DNA of 16,617 nucleotides from Methanobacteriota archaeon (GCA_023409695.1 JAEYQZ010000094.1:1-16617); one strand, 5' to 3'. Shown: positions 7,009 through 14,630, counted from the first letter of the stretch. Made by a program: numbers and translations. Notes: generated by a model from the sequence alone, not told the origin.

Positions 7009-7056
7009 ATAACTCTTTTTTTAGATATTAATTTCAGTGCATTGCAAAAGAGTTAT
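7009..7056 (+). repeat. 11-bp inverted repeat ATAACTCTTTT / AAAAGAGTTAT
   Basis: Arms at 7009-7019 and 7046-7056 are perfectly complementary, with a 26-base spacer, starting about 30 bases after the Sm-like gene. Either a terminator (the left arm continues into seven T) or the first stem of a structured RNA. Confidence 0.45.
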
Positions 7057-7123
7057 ATAGTGTGACTCCTAATTGATTATTCCATTTATAACTAAGAATG
7101 GGAATACCTATTCAAATAAGTAA

Positions 7124-7158
7124 GCAGGTAAATAAACTCATTTCTCAGTTTATTCTGC
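7124..7158 (+). repeat. Bulged 12-bp hairpin after the Sm-like gene
   Basis: AATAAACT (7131-7138) pairs with AGTTTATT (7147-7154) around an eight-base loop; beyond a three-base bulge GTA, GCAG (7124-7127) pairs with CTGC (7155-7158). A smaller hairpin with an AATA tetraloop and one G-U pair precedes it at 7096-7113. Confidence 0.45.
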
Positions 7159-7264
7159 ATTTATTCTAAAATGTATAGTTAACTTTTAGAAAAATTTTTG
7201 AATAATGTGTCTTATTTTAATTAATGTTAAAATTTGTTTTGAGGAAAGCTTGTAAATTATAGAA

Positions 7265-7297
7265 ACTGATTTCAACAATTATAAATATGAAATCAGT
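7265..7297. repeat. 10-bp inverted repeat ACTGATTTCA / TGAAATCAGT
   Basis: Perfect arms at 7265-7274 and 7288-7297 with a 13-base AT-only spacer, about 90 bases upstream of the lonB TATA box. Could be an operator for lonB or part of the hairpin-rich region. Confidence 0.4.
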
Positions 7298-7386
7298 CAT
7301 AAAATTATTCCAAAAAGAATTTAAAATAATTAATTGGTTAAAGTTAAAGTGAAATTTTTTTAAATCCATGAAACGAAAAGTAGATA

Positions 7387-7394
7387 TTTATATA
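7387..7394 (+). promoter_or_regulatory. TATA box of lonB
   Basis: TTTATATA (continuing as TAA), preceded by a purine-rich BRE-like GAAAAGTAGA. It predicts transcription from about 7415 and a leader near 80 bases before lonB. Confidence 0.5.
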
Positions 7395-7490
7395 TAACAA
7401 TATTATATATCAATAAAGTTAATATTCCATAAAGTTATTATAAATAAAAATGTTGATTTTTTAAATATAAAATGAAAATAGGAGGTTGTC

Positions 7491-7553
7491 ATGAATCATG
7501 GCAAATCTAAATTCAGACTCAAGTTCAAATTCATTCAATTTAAGAACTTATAA
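7491..7553 (+). CDS. Possible 20-codon leader ORF overlapping the lonB start
   Basis: An ATG at 7491 lies five bases after GGAGG (7481-7485), closer than the lonB ATG at 7498, and opens a different frame that runs 20 codons to TAA at 7551-7553. The product would be a lysine- and phenylalanine-rich peptide with no recognisable domain. If used, it would compete with lonB for initiation. It may be fortuitous. Confidence 0.2.
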   Translation: MNHGKSKFRLKFKFIQFKNL

Positions 7554-9396
7554 GACATCAGAGGAAATTAAAGTCCCTGAAAAGATCATTGATCAAATCA
7601 TAGGTCAAGAAGAAGCAGTTGAGACTATTAAGAAAGCTGCAAAACAGAGAAGAAATGTTCTTTTAATTGGGGAACCTGGAATTGGTAAATCCATGCTCGC
7701 AAAGGGAATGGCAGAATTGTTACCTCCAGAAGAACTTCAAGATATCCTGGTTTATCCAAATATTGAAGATAATCATAACCCTTTAATTGGAACTATGCCT
7801 GCTGGTGAAGGTAAAAAAATAGTTACAAACTACAAAGCCAAAGCAAAATCCCAGGAAGAAAGGAAGAACATGTTCACAATGATCATAATCTCCTTTATAT
7901 TAATCGTGGGATTTGTAGTAGGTCAGTTTTTCATGGCTTTAATAGCAGCAGCAATTGTTTTTGTTGCACTTCTGCAAATAAAACCTAGAACTACAGTTAT
8001 GATTCCTAAGCTTCTTGTAAGCAATGAAAACAACATTACTGCTCCTTTCATTGATGCAACAGGTGCACATGCAGGGGCCCTTTTAGGTGATGTAAGGCAC
8101 GACCCATATCAATCAGGGGGATTAGGAACTCCTGCACATGAACGTGTCGAAGCTGGAATGATTCACAAAGCCAGCAAAGGTGTTCTCTACGTGGATGAAA
8201 TTGGAACTATGCATATGAAAACTCAACAAGAGTTACTGACTGCTATGCAGGAAAAGAAATACTCAATAACTGGACAAAGTGAAACAAGCAGTGGTGCGAT
8301 GGTAAGATCCCAGGCAGTTCCATGTGACTTTGTACTTGTAGCATCTGGAAACCTAAAAGTACTTGAAGGAATGCATATTGCACTCCGGTCAAGGATACGT
8401 GGATATGGTTACGAAGTCTTTATGAAAGATTCAATGCCAGACACACCTGAAAATAGGGATAAATTGGTTCAATTTGTAGCTCAAGAAGTTGAAAAAGATG
8501 GTAGGATACCTCACTTTAGTAGAGAAGCAGTTGCTGAGATTATAAGGGAAGCTCAAAGAAGAGCTGGTAAAAAAGATACACTTACTCTACGATTAAGAGA
8601 TTTAGGTGGTCTTGTACGGGCTGCGGGTGATATTGCAAAAGGAGAAGGTGCAGAGCATGTCACTTTAGATCATGTACTGGATGCCAAAAAACTTGCAAGG
8701 ACACTTGAACAGCAAATCGCAGATCGTTACATTGGCCAGAAAAAACAATACGAAACTTTTGCATCTGAAGGTGGAAAAATAGGTACTGTAAATGGTCTTG
8801 CAATAATTGGAGACAGAAGCGGTATAATTCTTCCAATAGTTGCTGAAGCTGCTCCTGCTCAAAGTAAATCTGAAGGTAAGATCATTGCAACAGGTAAACT
8901 TGGTGAAATTGCTAAAGAAGCTGTTCAAAATGTCAGTGCTTTAATTAAAAAGCATACTGGAACAGATATATCAAGCTATGATATACACATACAGTTCCTG
9001 CAGTCTTATGAAGGTGTTGAAGGGGACAGTGCAAGTGTTTCAGTAGCTACAGCAGTAATTTCATCTCTGGAAAACATTCCTGTAGATCAGTCAGTTGCAC
9101 TCACTGGTTCTTTAAGTGTCCGAGGAGATGTTCTTCCTGTAGGTGGAGTGACTGGTAAAATTGAAGCTGCAGCAGAATCAGGAATTAAAAAGGTATTGAT
9201 ACCTAAATCAAATATGAACGATGTTTTGATTGAGGAAAGATACAGAAGTAAAATTGAAATAATTCCTGTAGAAACCATGAGCGATGTACTGGAACATGCA
9301 TTAATTGGAAAGGATAAGAAAGGTCTTCTTGACAGAATGCAGAAAATCACTAATATGGTACCTAATATCGGTTTACAAAAACCAACAACTCATTAA
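7498..9396 (+). CDS. lonB: Archaeal membrane-anchored Lon protease (LonB)
   Basis: 632 residues, typical of archaeal Lon. ATP-dependent protease at the cytoplasmic face of the membrane that degrades misfolded and regulatory proteins. The AAA+ domain has Walker A GEPGIGKS (58-65) and Walker B VLYVDE (229-234). Two transmembrane helices (about 125-160) are inserted between them, the archaeal LonB hallmark. The C-terminal protease domain has the catalytic serine S511 in EGDSAS and lysine K554 in TGKIEAA. The bacterial N-terminal substrate domain is absent, as expected. ATG 7498 is chosen because the protein then begins like other LonB sequences, although the ribosome binding site GGAGG is 12 bases away and another ATG sits between. 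A terminator follows, so it is monocistronic. Confidence 0.97.
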   Translation: MANLNSDSSSNSFNLRTYKTSEEIKVPEKIIDQIIGQEEAVETIKKAAKQRRNVLLIGEPGIGKSMLAKGMAELLPPEELQDILVYPNIEDNHNPLIGTMPAGEGKKIVTNYKAKAKSQEERKNMFTMIIISFILIVGFVVGQFFMALIAAAIVFVALLQIKPRTTVMIPKLLVSNENNITAPFIDATGAHAGALLGDVRHDPYQSGGLGTPAHERVEAGMIHKASKGVLYVDEIGTMHMKTQQELLTAMQEKKYSITGQSETSSGAMVRSQAVPCDFVLVASGNLKVLEGMHIALRSRIRGYGYEVFMKDSMPDTPENRDKLVQFVAQEVEKDGRIPHFSREAVAEIIREAQRRAGKKDTLTLRLRDLGGLVRAAGDIAKGEGAEHVTLDHVLDAKKLARTLEQQIADRYIGQKKQYETFASEGGKIGTVNGLAIIGDRSGIILPIVAEAAPAQSKSEGKIIATGKLGEIAKEAVQNVSALIKKHTGTDISSYDIHIQFLQSYEGVEGDSASVSVATAVISSLENIPVDQSVALTGSLSVRGDVLPVGGVTGKIEAAAESGIKKVLIPKSNMNDVLIEERYRSKIEIIPVETMSDVLEHALIGKDKKGLLDRMQKITNMVPNIGLQKPTTH

Positions 9397-9405
9397 ATTG
9401 AATCT

Positions 9406-9434
9406 TGAAAGGAATTCTCCTTTCATTTATTTTT
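9406..9434 (+). terminator. lonB terminator hairpin
   Basis: TGAAAGGA (9406-9413) and TCCTTTCA (9418-9425) form a perfect 8-bp stem with an ATTC loop, followed by a T-rich tail. It lies ten bases after the lonB stop. Confidence 0.7.
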
Positions 9435-9468
9435 AAATTTAAAATAATCTTTATTTTAAATGGATTAA

Positions 9469-9478
9469 TTTATAAATA
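9469..9478 (+). promoter_or_regulatory. Candidate TATA box of the DEAD-box helicase gene
   Basis: TTTATAAATA about 105 bases before the start codon, predicting a leader of roughly 80 bases. Long leaders are reported for cold-induced archaeal DEAD-box genes, so this one may be temperature-controlled (inference). Confidence 0.4.
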
Positions 9479-9579
9479 TCATAAGTATAGTAGGAAAAAT
9501 TATTGTTATGCTAATTTTTATTCATAATTTTAATATTTACCTTAATTAAATACTAATAGAAAATGAAGGAACGATAAAG

Positions 9580-11160
9580 ATGGAAAAATTAAAATTTTTT
9601 GACTTAGATCTCTCAGACGAGATCAAACGAGCCATTGCAGATATGGGATTTGAAGAAGCAACCCCAATTCAATCGCTTGCGATTCCATATATATTAGATG
9701 GAAAAGATGTTATAGGACAGGCCCAAACAGGGACTGGAAAAACAGCAGCATTTGGAATTCCCGCTTTAGAAATGGTAGATCCAGATGATAAAAGTTTACA
9801 GGCTGTAATTTTATGTCCTACAAGGGAACTTGCAATTCAAGTAGCAGAAGAAATCAGAAAGCTCTCAAAATACATGAAAAAACTCAATGTACTGCCAATT
9901 TATGGTGGTCAGCCAATTGAAAGGCAGCTTAAATCCCTTAAAAAAGGTGTACAGATTATTATTGGTACTCCTGGGCGTGTAATGGATCATATGAGACGTG
10001 GAACTTTAAAAATGAACAAAGTTAAAATTATGGTTCTTGATGAAGCAGATGAAATGCTTGATATGGGATTTAGGGAAGATATAGAAACTGTTTTACAGGA
10101 TATGCCTGAAGAAAGACAAACTCTCCTTTTCTCTGCAACAATGTCTAAAGCAATTTTGAATTTAACCAAAAGATATCAGACTAATCCTGAATTTTTAAAG
10201 GTCATTCACCAGCAGATGACGGTTCCTGAAATTCAGCAGATATACTTCGAAGTTAAAGAGAAAATGAAATTAGAACTTTTATCACGTTTAATAGACATAT
10301 ACAACCCTCAACTATCTCTGGTATTTTGTAATACCAAAAGAAGGGTTGACACTCTTGTAACTCACCTTCAAGTAAGGGGATATCTTGCAGATGGACTCCA
10401 CGGAGATATGACTCAGGGACAGAGGGACAGAGTTATGTCAAAATTCAGATCAGGCCAGATAGAAATTTTAGTTGCAACAGATGTTGCAGCCCGTGGAATT
10501 GACGTAGGTGACGTAGAAGCTGTATTTAACTATGATGTGCCTAACGATGACGAGTATTATGTACACAGAATAGGTAGAACAGGTCGTGCCGGTAAATCAG
10601 GCCGTGCTTTCACATTTGCTTCAGGTAGGGAGATTTACCAACTTAGAGATATACAAAAGTTCACCAAAACAAAAATTGAACAGCACAGAATCCCATCCTT
10701 AAGTGACGTCAAAAAAATCAAGACAAGCATGTTCTTAGATGATATAAAACATGTTATAAACACAGAAAATCTAGATGATTACACTACAAAAATTGAAAGA
10801 TTAATTAAAGAAGATTATACCTCTATTGAAATAGCTGCTGCTCTTCTAAAAATGATAATGACTAAAAAAGACCAGAAAGAATCTGGAGATGAAGGCTTTG
10901 GAGATACTGGTGCAAGTCCTGGAATGGTAAGGTTCTTTATCAATGTGGGACGTAAACAGAGGGTAAAAGCAAAAGATATAGTTAGGGGCATTGCAGAAGA
11001 AACAGGACTTTCAAGCAAGATAATTGGCAAAATAGATGTTTTTGACAAATTCTCATTTGTTGAAATTCCAGAGGAAAATGCAAACGAAGTCTTATCCATA
11101 ATGAGCAGATGTAAAATAAAAGGTAAGTCTGCAAATATGGAGCCTGCAAATAAAAAGTGA
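9580..11160 (+). CDS. DEAD-box ATP-dependent RNA helicase (CshA/DeaD type) with DbpA-like RNA-binding domain
   Basis: 526 residues. Helicase core in order: Q motif around F7 and Q31 (EEATPIQ), motif I AQTGTGKT (48-55), PTRELA (80-85), TPGR (130-133), DEAD (154-157), SAT (185-187), and the C-terminal RecA lobe with LVATDVAARGIDV and HRIGRTGR (329-336). After a polar linker (430-447), residues 448-518 (VRFFINVGRKQRVKAKDIVRGIAEETGL...) match the DbpA RNA-recognition domain found at the end of DeaD/DbpA helicases. It unwinds structured RNA, likely in ribosome assembly or cold adaptation. The ribosome binding site is weak (GAAGGA, about 11 bases before ATG). Monocistronic, ending in a hairpin terminator. 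Confidence 0.95.
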   Translation: MEKLKFFDLDLSDEIKRAIADMGFEEATPIQSLAIPYILDGKDVIGQAQTGTGKTAAFGIPALEMVDPDDKSLQAVILCPTRELAIQVAEEIRKLSKYMKKLNVLPIYGGQPIERQLKSLKKGVQIIIGTPGRVMDHMRRGTLKMNKVKIMVLDEADEMLDMGFREDIETVLQDMPEERQTLLFSATMSKAILNLTKRYQTNPEFLKVIHQQMTVPEIQQIYFEVKEKMKLELLSRLIDIYNPQLSLVFCNTKRRVDTLVTHLQVRGYLADGLHGDMTQGQRDRVMSKFRSGQIEILVATDVAARGIDVGDVEAVFNYDVPNDDEYYVHRIGRTGRAGKSGRAFTFASGREIYQLRDIQKFTKTKIEQHRIPSLSDVKKIKTSMFLDDIKHVINTENLDDYTTKIERLIKEDYTSIEIAAALLKMIMTKKDQKESGDEGFGDTGASPGMVRFFINVGRKQRVKAKDIVRGIAEETGLSSKIIGKIDVFDKFSFVEIPEENANEVLSIMSRCKIKGKSANMEPANKK

Positions 11161-11177
11161 AATCAATTTCACTTTTT
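11152..11177. terminator. Bidirectional terminator at the helicase stop codon
   Basis: AAAAAGTGAAA (11152-11162) pairs with TTTCACTTTTT (11167-11177) around TCAA: an 11-bp perfect stem that contains the helicase stop codon and ends in T5 in both directions. It separates the helicase from the convergent membrane gene. Confidence 0.7.
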
Positions 11178-11224
11178 AATTAAATTCTATTTTCTTTACG
11201 TAGACCCCATTTATTTTAAAACGC

Positions 11225-11944
11225 TTATTTTACAGCTCCTTTTTGACAGAAGTATCCGTTGGGTTCTCCTTGTTCTAAGTTATTTTCTTTGAATACATTA
11301 CAATTAGGGCAGTTACACATCTTATTAGGATTAAGGCCGCTACATGTCGCTGTTCCTGTTGCGCAGTACACTCCTGGAACATCTGAAGGTTCTGGACTCA
11401 TACCTCTCATGGATTCTTGTAGCATTTTCATTTTTGTTTGCGCGCATTCGCTTTCAGCTTGAACTGGGCATTGTGGACACAAGCATTTTGTGATGTTTTC
11501 TCTTGTAAATTCGATTTTAGGTTTCTTTTCTTCTGGAGATTTAGTTTTAGCTGTTCCACCCATTATCCCTCTTGTGAAAACTGTTTGCCATAATTTTTCG
11601 GTTATTACAGTACCTATAACTCCACCAATTGCTCCGAGAATGGCCCATATAATGATAGATAATATTAAATCTGCAATTACATTTAATCCTAATGACATTC
11701 CACCCGCGCCATAGACTAAAACTACTGTTATACTTAATATGGCAGAAACTATTCCTGTAATTAGTCCTGTAATGGCTCCATGAGTGGCACCGTTTTTTAT
11801 ATTTACATCAACGATGTAACCAACTGCTATACCTGCTATAAGCATAGCTAAAAAAAAACCAACAGTTCCTCCTGCAGCTCCTAAAAATATATTTAATATT
11901 ATTGCTAGAATAAGCCCAATAATTATGACTTTCCATTTAATCAT
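11225..11944 (-). CDS. Four-helix membrane protein with cysteine-rich DUF2769-like tail
   Basis: 239 residues of unknown function. Residues 1-130 hold about four glycine-rich transmembrane helices (6-26, 27-46, 55-80, 86-116), resembling small archaeal DUF5518-type membrane proteins. After a charged linker (133-150) comes a soluble tail with ten cysteines at 154, 156, 159, 167, 194, 201, 210, 212, 215 and 233. Two copies of C-x-C-P-x-C (CLCPQC, CNCPNC) suggest two metal sites or an Fe-S/zinc cluster; the pattern fits the uncharacterised DUF2769 family seen in methanogens. AGGTGA precedes the ATG by five bases, and its first two bases lie in a 12-bp inverted repeat. Convergent with the helicase. 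Family names are from memory and the metal is inferred. Confidence 0.7.
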   Translation of the reverse strand: MIKWKVIIIGLILAIILNIFLGAAGGTVGFFLAMLIAGIAVGYIVDVNIKNGATHGAITGLITGIVSAILSITVVLVYGAGGMSLGLNVIADLILSIIIWAILGAIGGVIGTVITEKLWQTVFTRGIMGGTAKTKSPEEKKPKIEFTRENITKCLCPQCPVQAESECAQTKMKMLQESMRGMSPEPSDVPGVYCATGTATCSGLNPNKMCNCPNCNVFKENNLEQGEPNGYFCQKGAVK

Positions 11945-11952
11945 TTTTTCAC

Positions 11953-12023
11953 CTATTTTTCAAACTATCTTTTTGTATTAATATATTGTTTATTTTTATT
12001 ATTAATTTTGATTTGAAAAATAG
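11953..12023 (-). promoter_or_regulatory. 12-bp inverted repeat upstream of the cysteine-rich membrane gene
   Basis: CTATTTTTCAAA (11953-11964) and TTTGAAAAATAG (12012-12023) are perfectly complementary, 47 bases apart. On the minus-strand transcript the second arm runs into AGGTGA, the ribosome binding site, so pairing would partly hide it. The spacer also holds one copy of a 13-bp direct repeat (TATTGTTTATTTT at 11984-11996 and 12024-12036). This could be a translational switch or an operator pair. Confidence 0.4.
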
Positions 12024-12181
12024 TATTGTTTATTTTAAATTGCCCTGTTAATCAAATTGAAAATATAAAAAGTAGTTATTTCTTCTCGTTAAATGTGTAA
12101 GTACATAAAAAATCAAAGCTACAGTTATATTTTTCATATTAAATGTAAAATAGATATTAAAAAACAAACTAATATTATACT

Positions 12182-12994
12182 ATGGAAAATCATAAGGTAA
12201 TTTCTTCAAGGGACAATAATGATTTTGTGATAACCGATTCCTTTTTAAAATTATGTCAGAAATTTAAAGAATTAAAATACAGTAAAGGGAGAATTATTCT
12301 TGTAATAGGTTCTCCGGGAACAGGTAAATCATCTAATATCTACAAAGCTTTAAAAAAGCTTGATATAAATTATTATGAGCCAGTCTTGCTTTTAGATAAT
12401 ACAAAAAAAGGTGCATTGGGAGTTTTTAAAGAACTTATAAATGGGATAAAGGAAGATTTTGGCGTTAAAACAAAAAAAGAGATGATTAATAAGCTTTCAA
12501 ACTATGATGTTGTATTAATTGCAGATAAAATACTTGATTCTGAATCTTTAAATGAGAGAAAAATTGGACTTGGAGAATGGATAAAAAATAAAGGTTTAAA
12601 ATCCATCCCTTTTTACTTTATTCTATTTTTTAAATACTTGATAAATAAAATAAACTTGAATAAAATGAATCTAGTTATGCATACAACATGGACTATTGAA
12701 ACAAAAGGATATAAATATGATTTAATCACTGACTTTAGTATCTTCTCTAAAATACTTTCTTTAATTTTAAGAATCTTTTTTGATGTGGTTGAAATATCCT
12801 ATTTGGAAGAAGATACAATAAAGATAGTGAAACATCACTTTGAAGATATTGATAAGGAAGAAATCAAGTTTTACATTAAAAAATATGGAAATAAGCCGCG
12901 ATATATACTCGATGCTTTAGAAAATAGAAAAATCAATCATAAAGGATTTAAAAATCCAGAATCAGTAAAAACCAGGGGTAAACCTGGAAAATAA
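12182..12994 (+). CDS. P-loop (AAA+-like) ATPase of unknown function
   Basis: 270 residues. Walker A GSPGTGKS (43-50), a Walker B-like strand YDVVLIAD (108-115), a sensor-1-like strand NLVMHTTW (163-170), and near the end YGNKPRYILDALEN (235-248), which resembles sensor 2 with R240. The middle (141-205) is rich in hydrophobic and aromatic residues but is not a clear membrane helix. No further domain identifies a substrate. The C-terminus is basic (TRGKPGK). No ribosome binding site precedes the ATG; an AT-rich box near 12152-12160 about 25 bases upstream suggests a leaderless mRNA. More lysine- and AT-rich than its neighbours, so possibly acquired. Convergent with prs. Confidence 0.75.
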   Translation: MENHKVISSRDNNDFVITDSFLKLCQKFKELKYSKGRIILVIGSPGTGKSSNIYKALKKLDINYYEPVLLLDNTKKGALGVFKELINGIKEDFGVKTKKEMINKLSNYDVVLIADKILDSESLNERKIGLGEWIKNKGLKSIPFYFILFFKYLINKINLNKMNLVMHTTWTIETKGYKYDLITDFSIFSKILSLILRIFFDVVEISYLEEDTIKIVKHHFEDIDKEEIKFYIKKYGNKPRYILDALENRKINHKGFKNPESVKTRGKPGK

Positions 12995-13029
12995 TAAAGA
13001 TCATATGTCTAAAATAGCGAATTATAAAT

Positions 13030-13037
13030 CTTTTTTT
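13030..13037 (+). terminator. Oligo-T terminator after the ATPase gene
   Basis: C followed by seven T, about 35 bases after the stop codon. A T6 run on the other strand near 13056-13061 may serve prs. Confidence 0.4.
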
Positions 13038-13069
13038 ATAAAATAAAGTGAAATTTAAAAAATTTTTAA

Positions 13070-13927
13070 TTATTTTACTGCATCAGCGACAATTTGAGCT
13101 ACAGAAATCAGACTTACATCTGAGCGCAGAGTATCAGTAGCAATTACATCATCAATATCTGCTGCAAATAGTTTAAGCAATGCATCTTCAACTAGTACAG
13201 GGTGGACGCATGATACAACCACTTTTGTTGCTCCATGTTCTTTTAAAATCTTTGTGGCATTTACTATTGTACCACCAGTGCTTATAATATCATCAATTAT
13301 GACAGCTTCCTTCCCTTTAACATCAAGATTTTTTGGTTTTGTTTCCACAACTTCTGGAGATAACCTTGTTTTTTCAAGGTAATCATATTCACAACCGAGA
13401 ATTTCAGCAATTTCCTTTGCAAATCCAAGGGCTCCCTTATCTGGTGCAACTATTACTGGATCATTTAAATTATCTCTAATATATTCTGCAATTGGTTTCA
13501 TTGCAGATAAATTATGTACTGGAATCTTGAAAAATTCCCTGATATTATCTTCATGTAAATTTATACAGAATATCTCATCAGCACCTGCAGCTTCAAGTAA
13601 ATTTGCAATTATAACTGCAGAAACAGCTTCTCCACTTTTAAAGCGCCTTTCTTGTCTTCCATATCCAAAATAAGGGATTACAACTTTTAACTTTTTAACG
13701 CCCATGCTCTTTAAATTTTTAAGAATTAAAAAAAGTTCTATTAAATTTTCATCCTGAGGATAACCAGTTGATTGGACAACAGTTACTTCTTCACCTACTT
13801 TTCCTTTTATACGGATATAGCGTTCGCCATCGGGGAATCTTTTGGTTTCTATTGGGATTAAGGGACATTCAAGTTCTTTTGCGATCTTTGCAGCTAATTT
13901 TTGTGAAGCGGATCCACCTATAATCAT
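13070..13927 (-). CDS. prs: Ribose-phosphate pyrophosphokinase (PRPP synthetase)
   Basis: 285 residues, the short archaeal form. It makes PRPP from ribose 5-phosphate and ATP for nucleotide, histidine and, in methanogens, methanopterin-related synthesis. Seen: N-terminal IIGGSASQKLA, the F-x-D-G-E-x-x-x segment (RFPDGERY), the catalytic loop near VVIPYFGYGRQERRFKSGE, the ribose-binding VAPDKGALG, and the PRPP-binding loop VIIDDIISTGGT. The start is the ATG at 13927, five bases after GGTGA (13933-13937); the GTG at 13936 lies within that ribosome binding site. It is a single gene; the 700-base region upstream is gene-free. Confidence 0.95.
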   Translation of the reverse strand: MIIGGSASQKLAAKIAKELECPLIPIETKRFPDGERYIRIKGKVGEEVTVVQSTGYPQDENLIELFLILKNLKSMGVKKLKVVIPYFGYGRQERRFKSGEAVSAVIIANLLEAAGADEIFCINLHEDNIREFFKIPVHNLSAMKPIAEYIRDNLNDPVIVAPDKGALGFAKEIAEILGCEYDYLEKTRLSPEVVETKPKNLDVKGKEAVIIDDIISTGGTIVNATKILKEHGATKVVVSCVHPVLVEDALLKLFAADIDDVIATDTLRSDVSLISVAQIVADAVK

Positions 13928-13959
13928 TAAAATCACCTATACTTTATGGATATAATCAA

Positions 13960-14025
13960 TTAATTTATTTAACTTTATATTTTAAGAGAATTACTTAATT
14001 ATATATTTACAATGAGTATTAAAAC
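13960..14025. repeat. Repeat block A, copy 1
   Basis: Begins TTAATTTATTT, includes TTTTAAGAG and AATTA-C-TTAATTATAT, and ends AGTATTAAAAC. The same order of words recurs at 14303-14370 with TTTTTAAGAGG and AATTA-T-TTAATTATAT, ending GAGTAAAAC. Confidence 0.5.
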
Positions 14026-14162
14026 CAATCTATGAATTAACTTATAATTAATTGGCATATAATCTACTTAGATTTTCTATTAATAAAATTATTTTGCATG
14101 GATGTAAAACCAGATTAATTATAAATATAACTAAAATTCACTGTATTTTATTAGTAGGTTAA
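14026..14162. repeat. Repeat block B, copy 1
   Basis: 137 bases from CAATC-T-ATGAATTAACTTA to GGTTAA. It shares with copy 2, in the same order, ATGAATTAACTTA, TTAATTGGC, TATAATCTACTTA, CATGGATGTAAAA, AAAATTCAC and GGTTAA, with small indels between. Confidence 0.65.
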
Positions 14163-14306
14163 CAATCCATGAATTAACTTATTAATTGGCTTATAATCTA
14201 CTTAAATTTTCCATTAATGAAACTATTACATTTACATGGATGTAAAATCAATGAAATTAACTCACAGATACAATTAAAATTCACCTGTATTAGTATAACT
14301 GGTTAA
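14163..14306. repeat. Repeat block B, copy 2
   Basis: 144 bases directly adjoining copy 1, so the pair is a tandem duplication that has diverged. A short third piece (AGTATGAAATTAACCTATAAT) near 14377-14400 resembles the beginning of block B. Confidence 0.65.
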
Positions 14307-14370
14307 TTTATTTGTATTTCTCTTTTTAAGAGGGAATTATTTAATTATATGTTTTATATGGAGTAAAACT
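14303..14370. repeat. Repeat block A, copy 2
   Basis: Second copy of the block at 13960-14025, now downstream of the B pair, giving the order A-B-B-A-(b). Confidence 0.5.
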
Positions 14371-14630
14371 TTTAATAGTATGAAATTAACCTATAATGTA
14401 ATTAAAATTGTAATTTCAATTATTTAATGAGTTCATATCACTAATGAAGTTAACTATTCCATATTTTGCTAACTTTATTAATAAGTATTTTATAGATATA
14501 AGTCTATATCATAATGAAAATCAAATTCAATTTTATGATAAAATAACGGACTAATAACCTTTTAAATCAAATAAAGATTAATTAATAAGTTTTTTATTGA
14601 ATACTATACTTTGAAGGATGGTGTATTGTA

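Larger units (their letters stand above)
6979..7497. other. 519-base non-coding region rich in inverted repeats
   Basis: No ORF worth calling is present on either strand. The first 320 bases hold several inverted repeats that would form hairpins in plus-strand RNA (7009-7056, 7096-7113, 7124-7158, 7166-7189, 7265-7297). The last 110 bases hold the lonB promoter and leader. The hairpin part may be the 3' untranslated region of the Sm-like gene or a separate RNA. Confidence 0.5.
13937..14630. other. 694-base gene-free region between prs and hypA with decayed repeats
   Basis: No credible ORF on either strand. It contains two long imperfect direct repeats (B units) flanked by two copies of a shorter block (A units), and beyond 14404 an AT-rich stretch that must hold the hypA promoter. 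The composition is extremely AT-rich throughout. Confidence 0.6.

Noticed and set aside
6687..7010. 107-codon open frame on the minus strand over the Sm-like gene
   Set aside because: Antisense to the better supported Sm-like ORF that has a strong ribosome binding site; the frame shows no recognisable domain.
12182..12994. Assigning the orphan ATPase to a defence system
   Set aside because: Only one P-loop gene is present, with convergent housekeeping prs beside it and no nuclease, toxin or sensor partner in the window.
13960..14403. CRISPR-like array from the repeated blocks
   Set aside because: The repeats are about 66 and 140 bases, imperfect and adjoining, without regular unique spacers or nearby cas genes.
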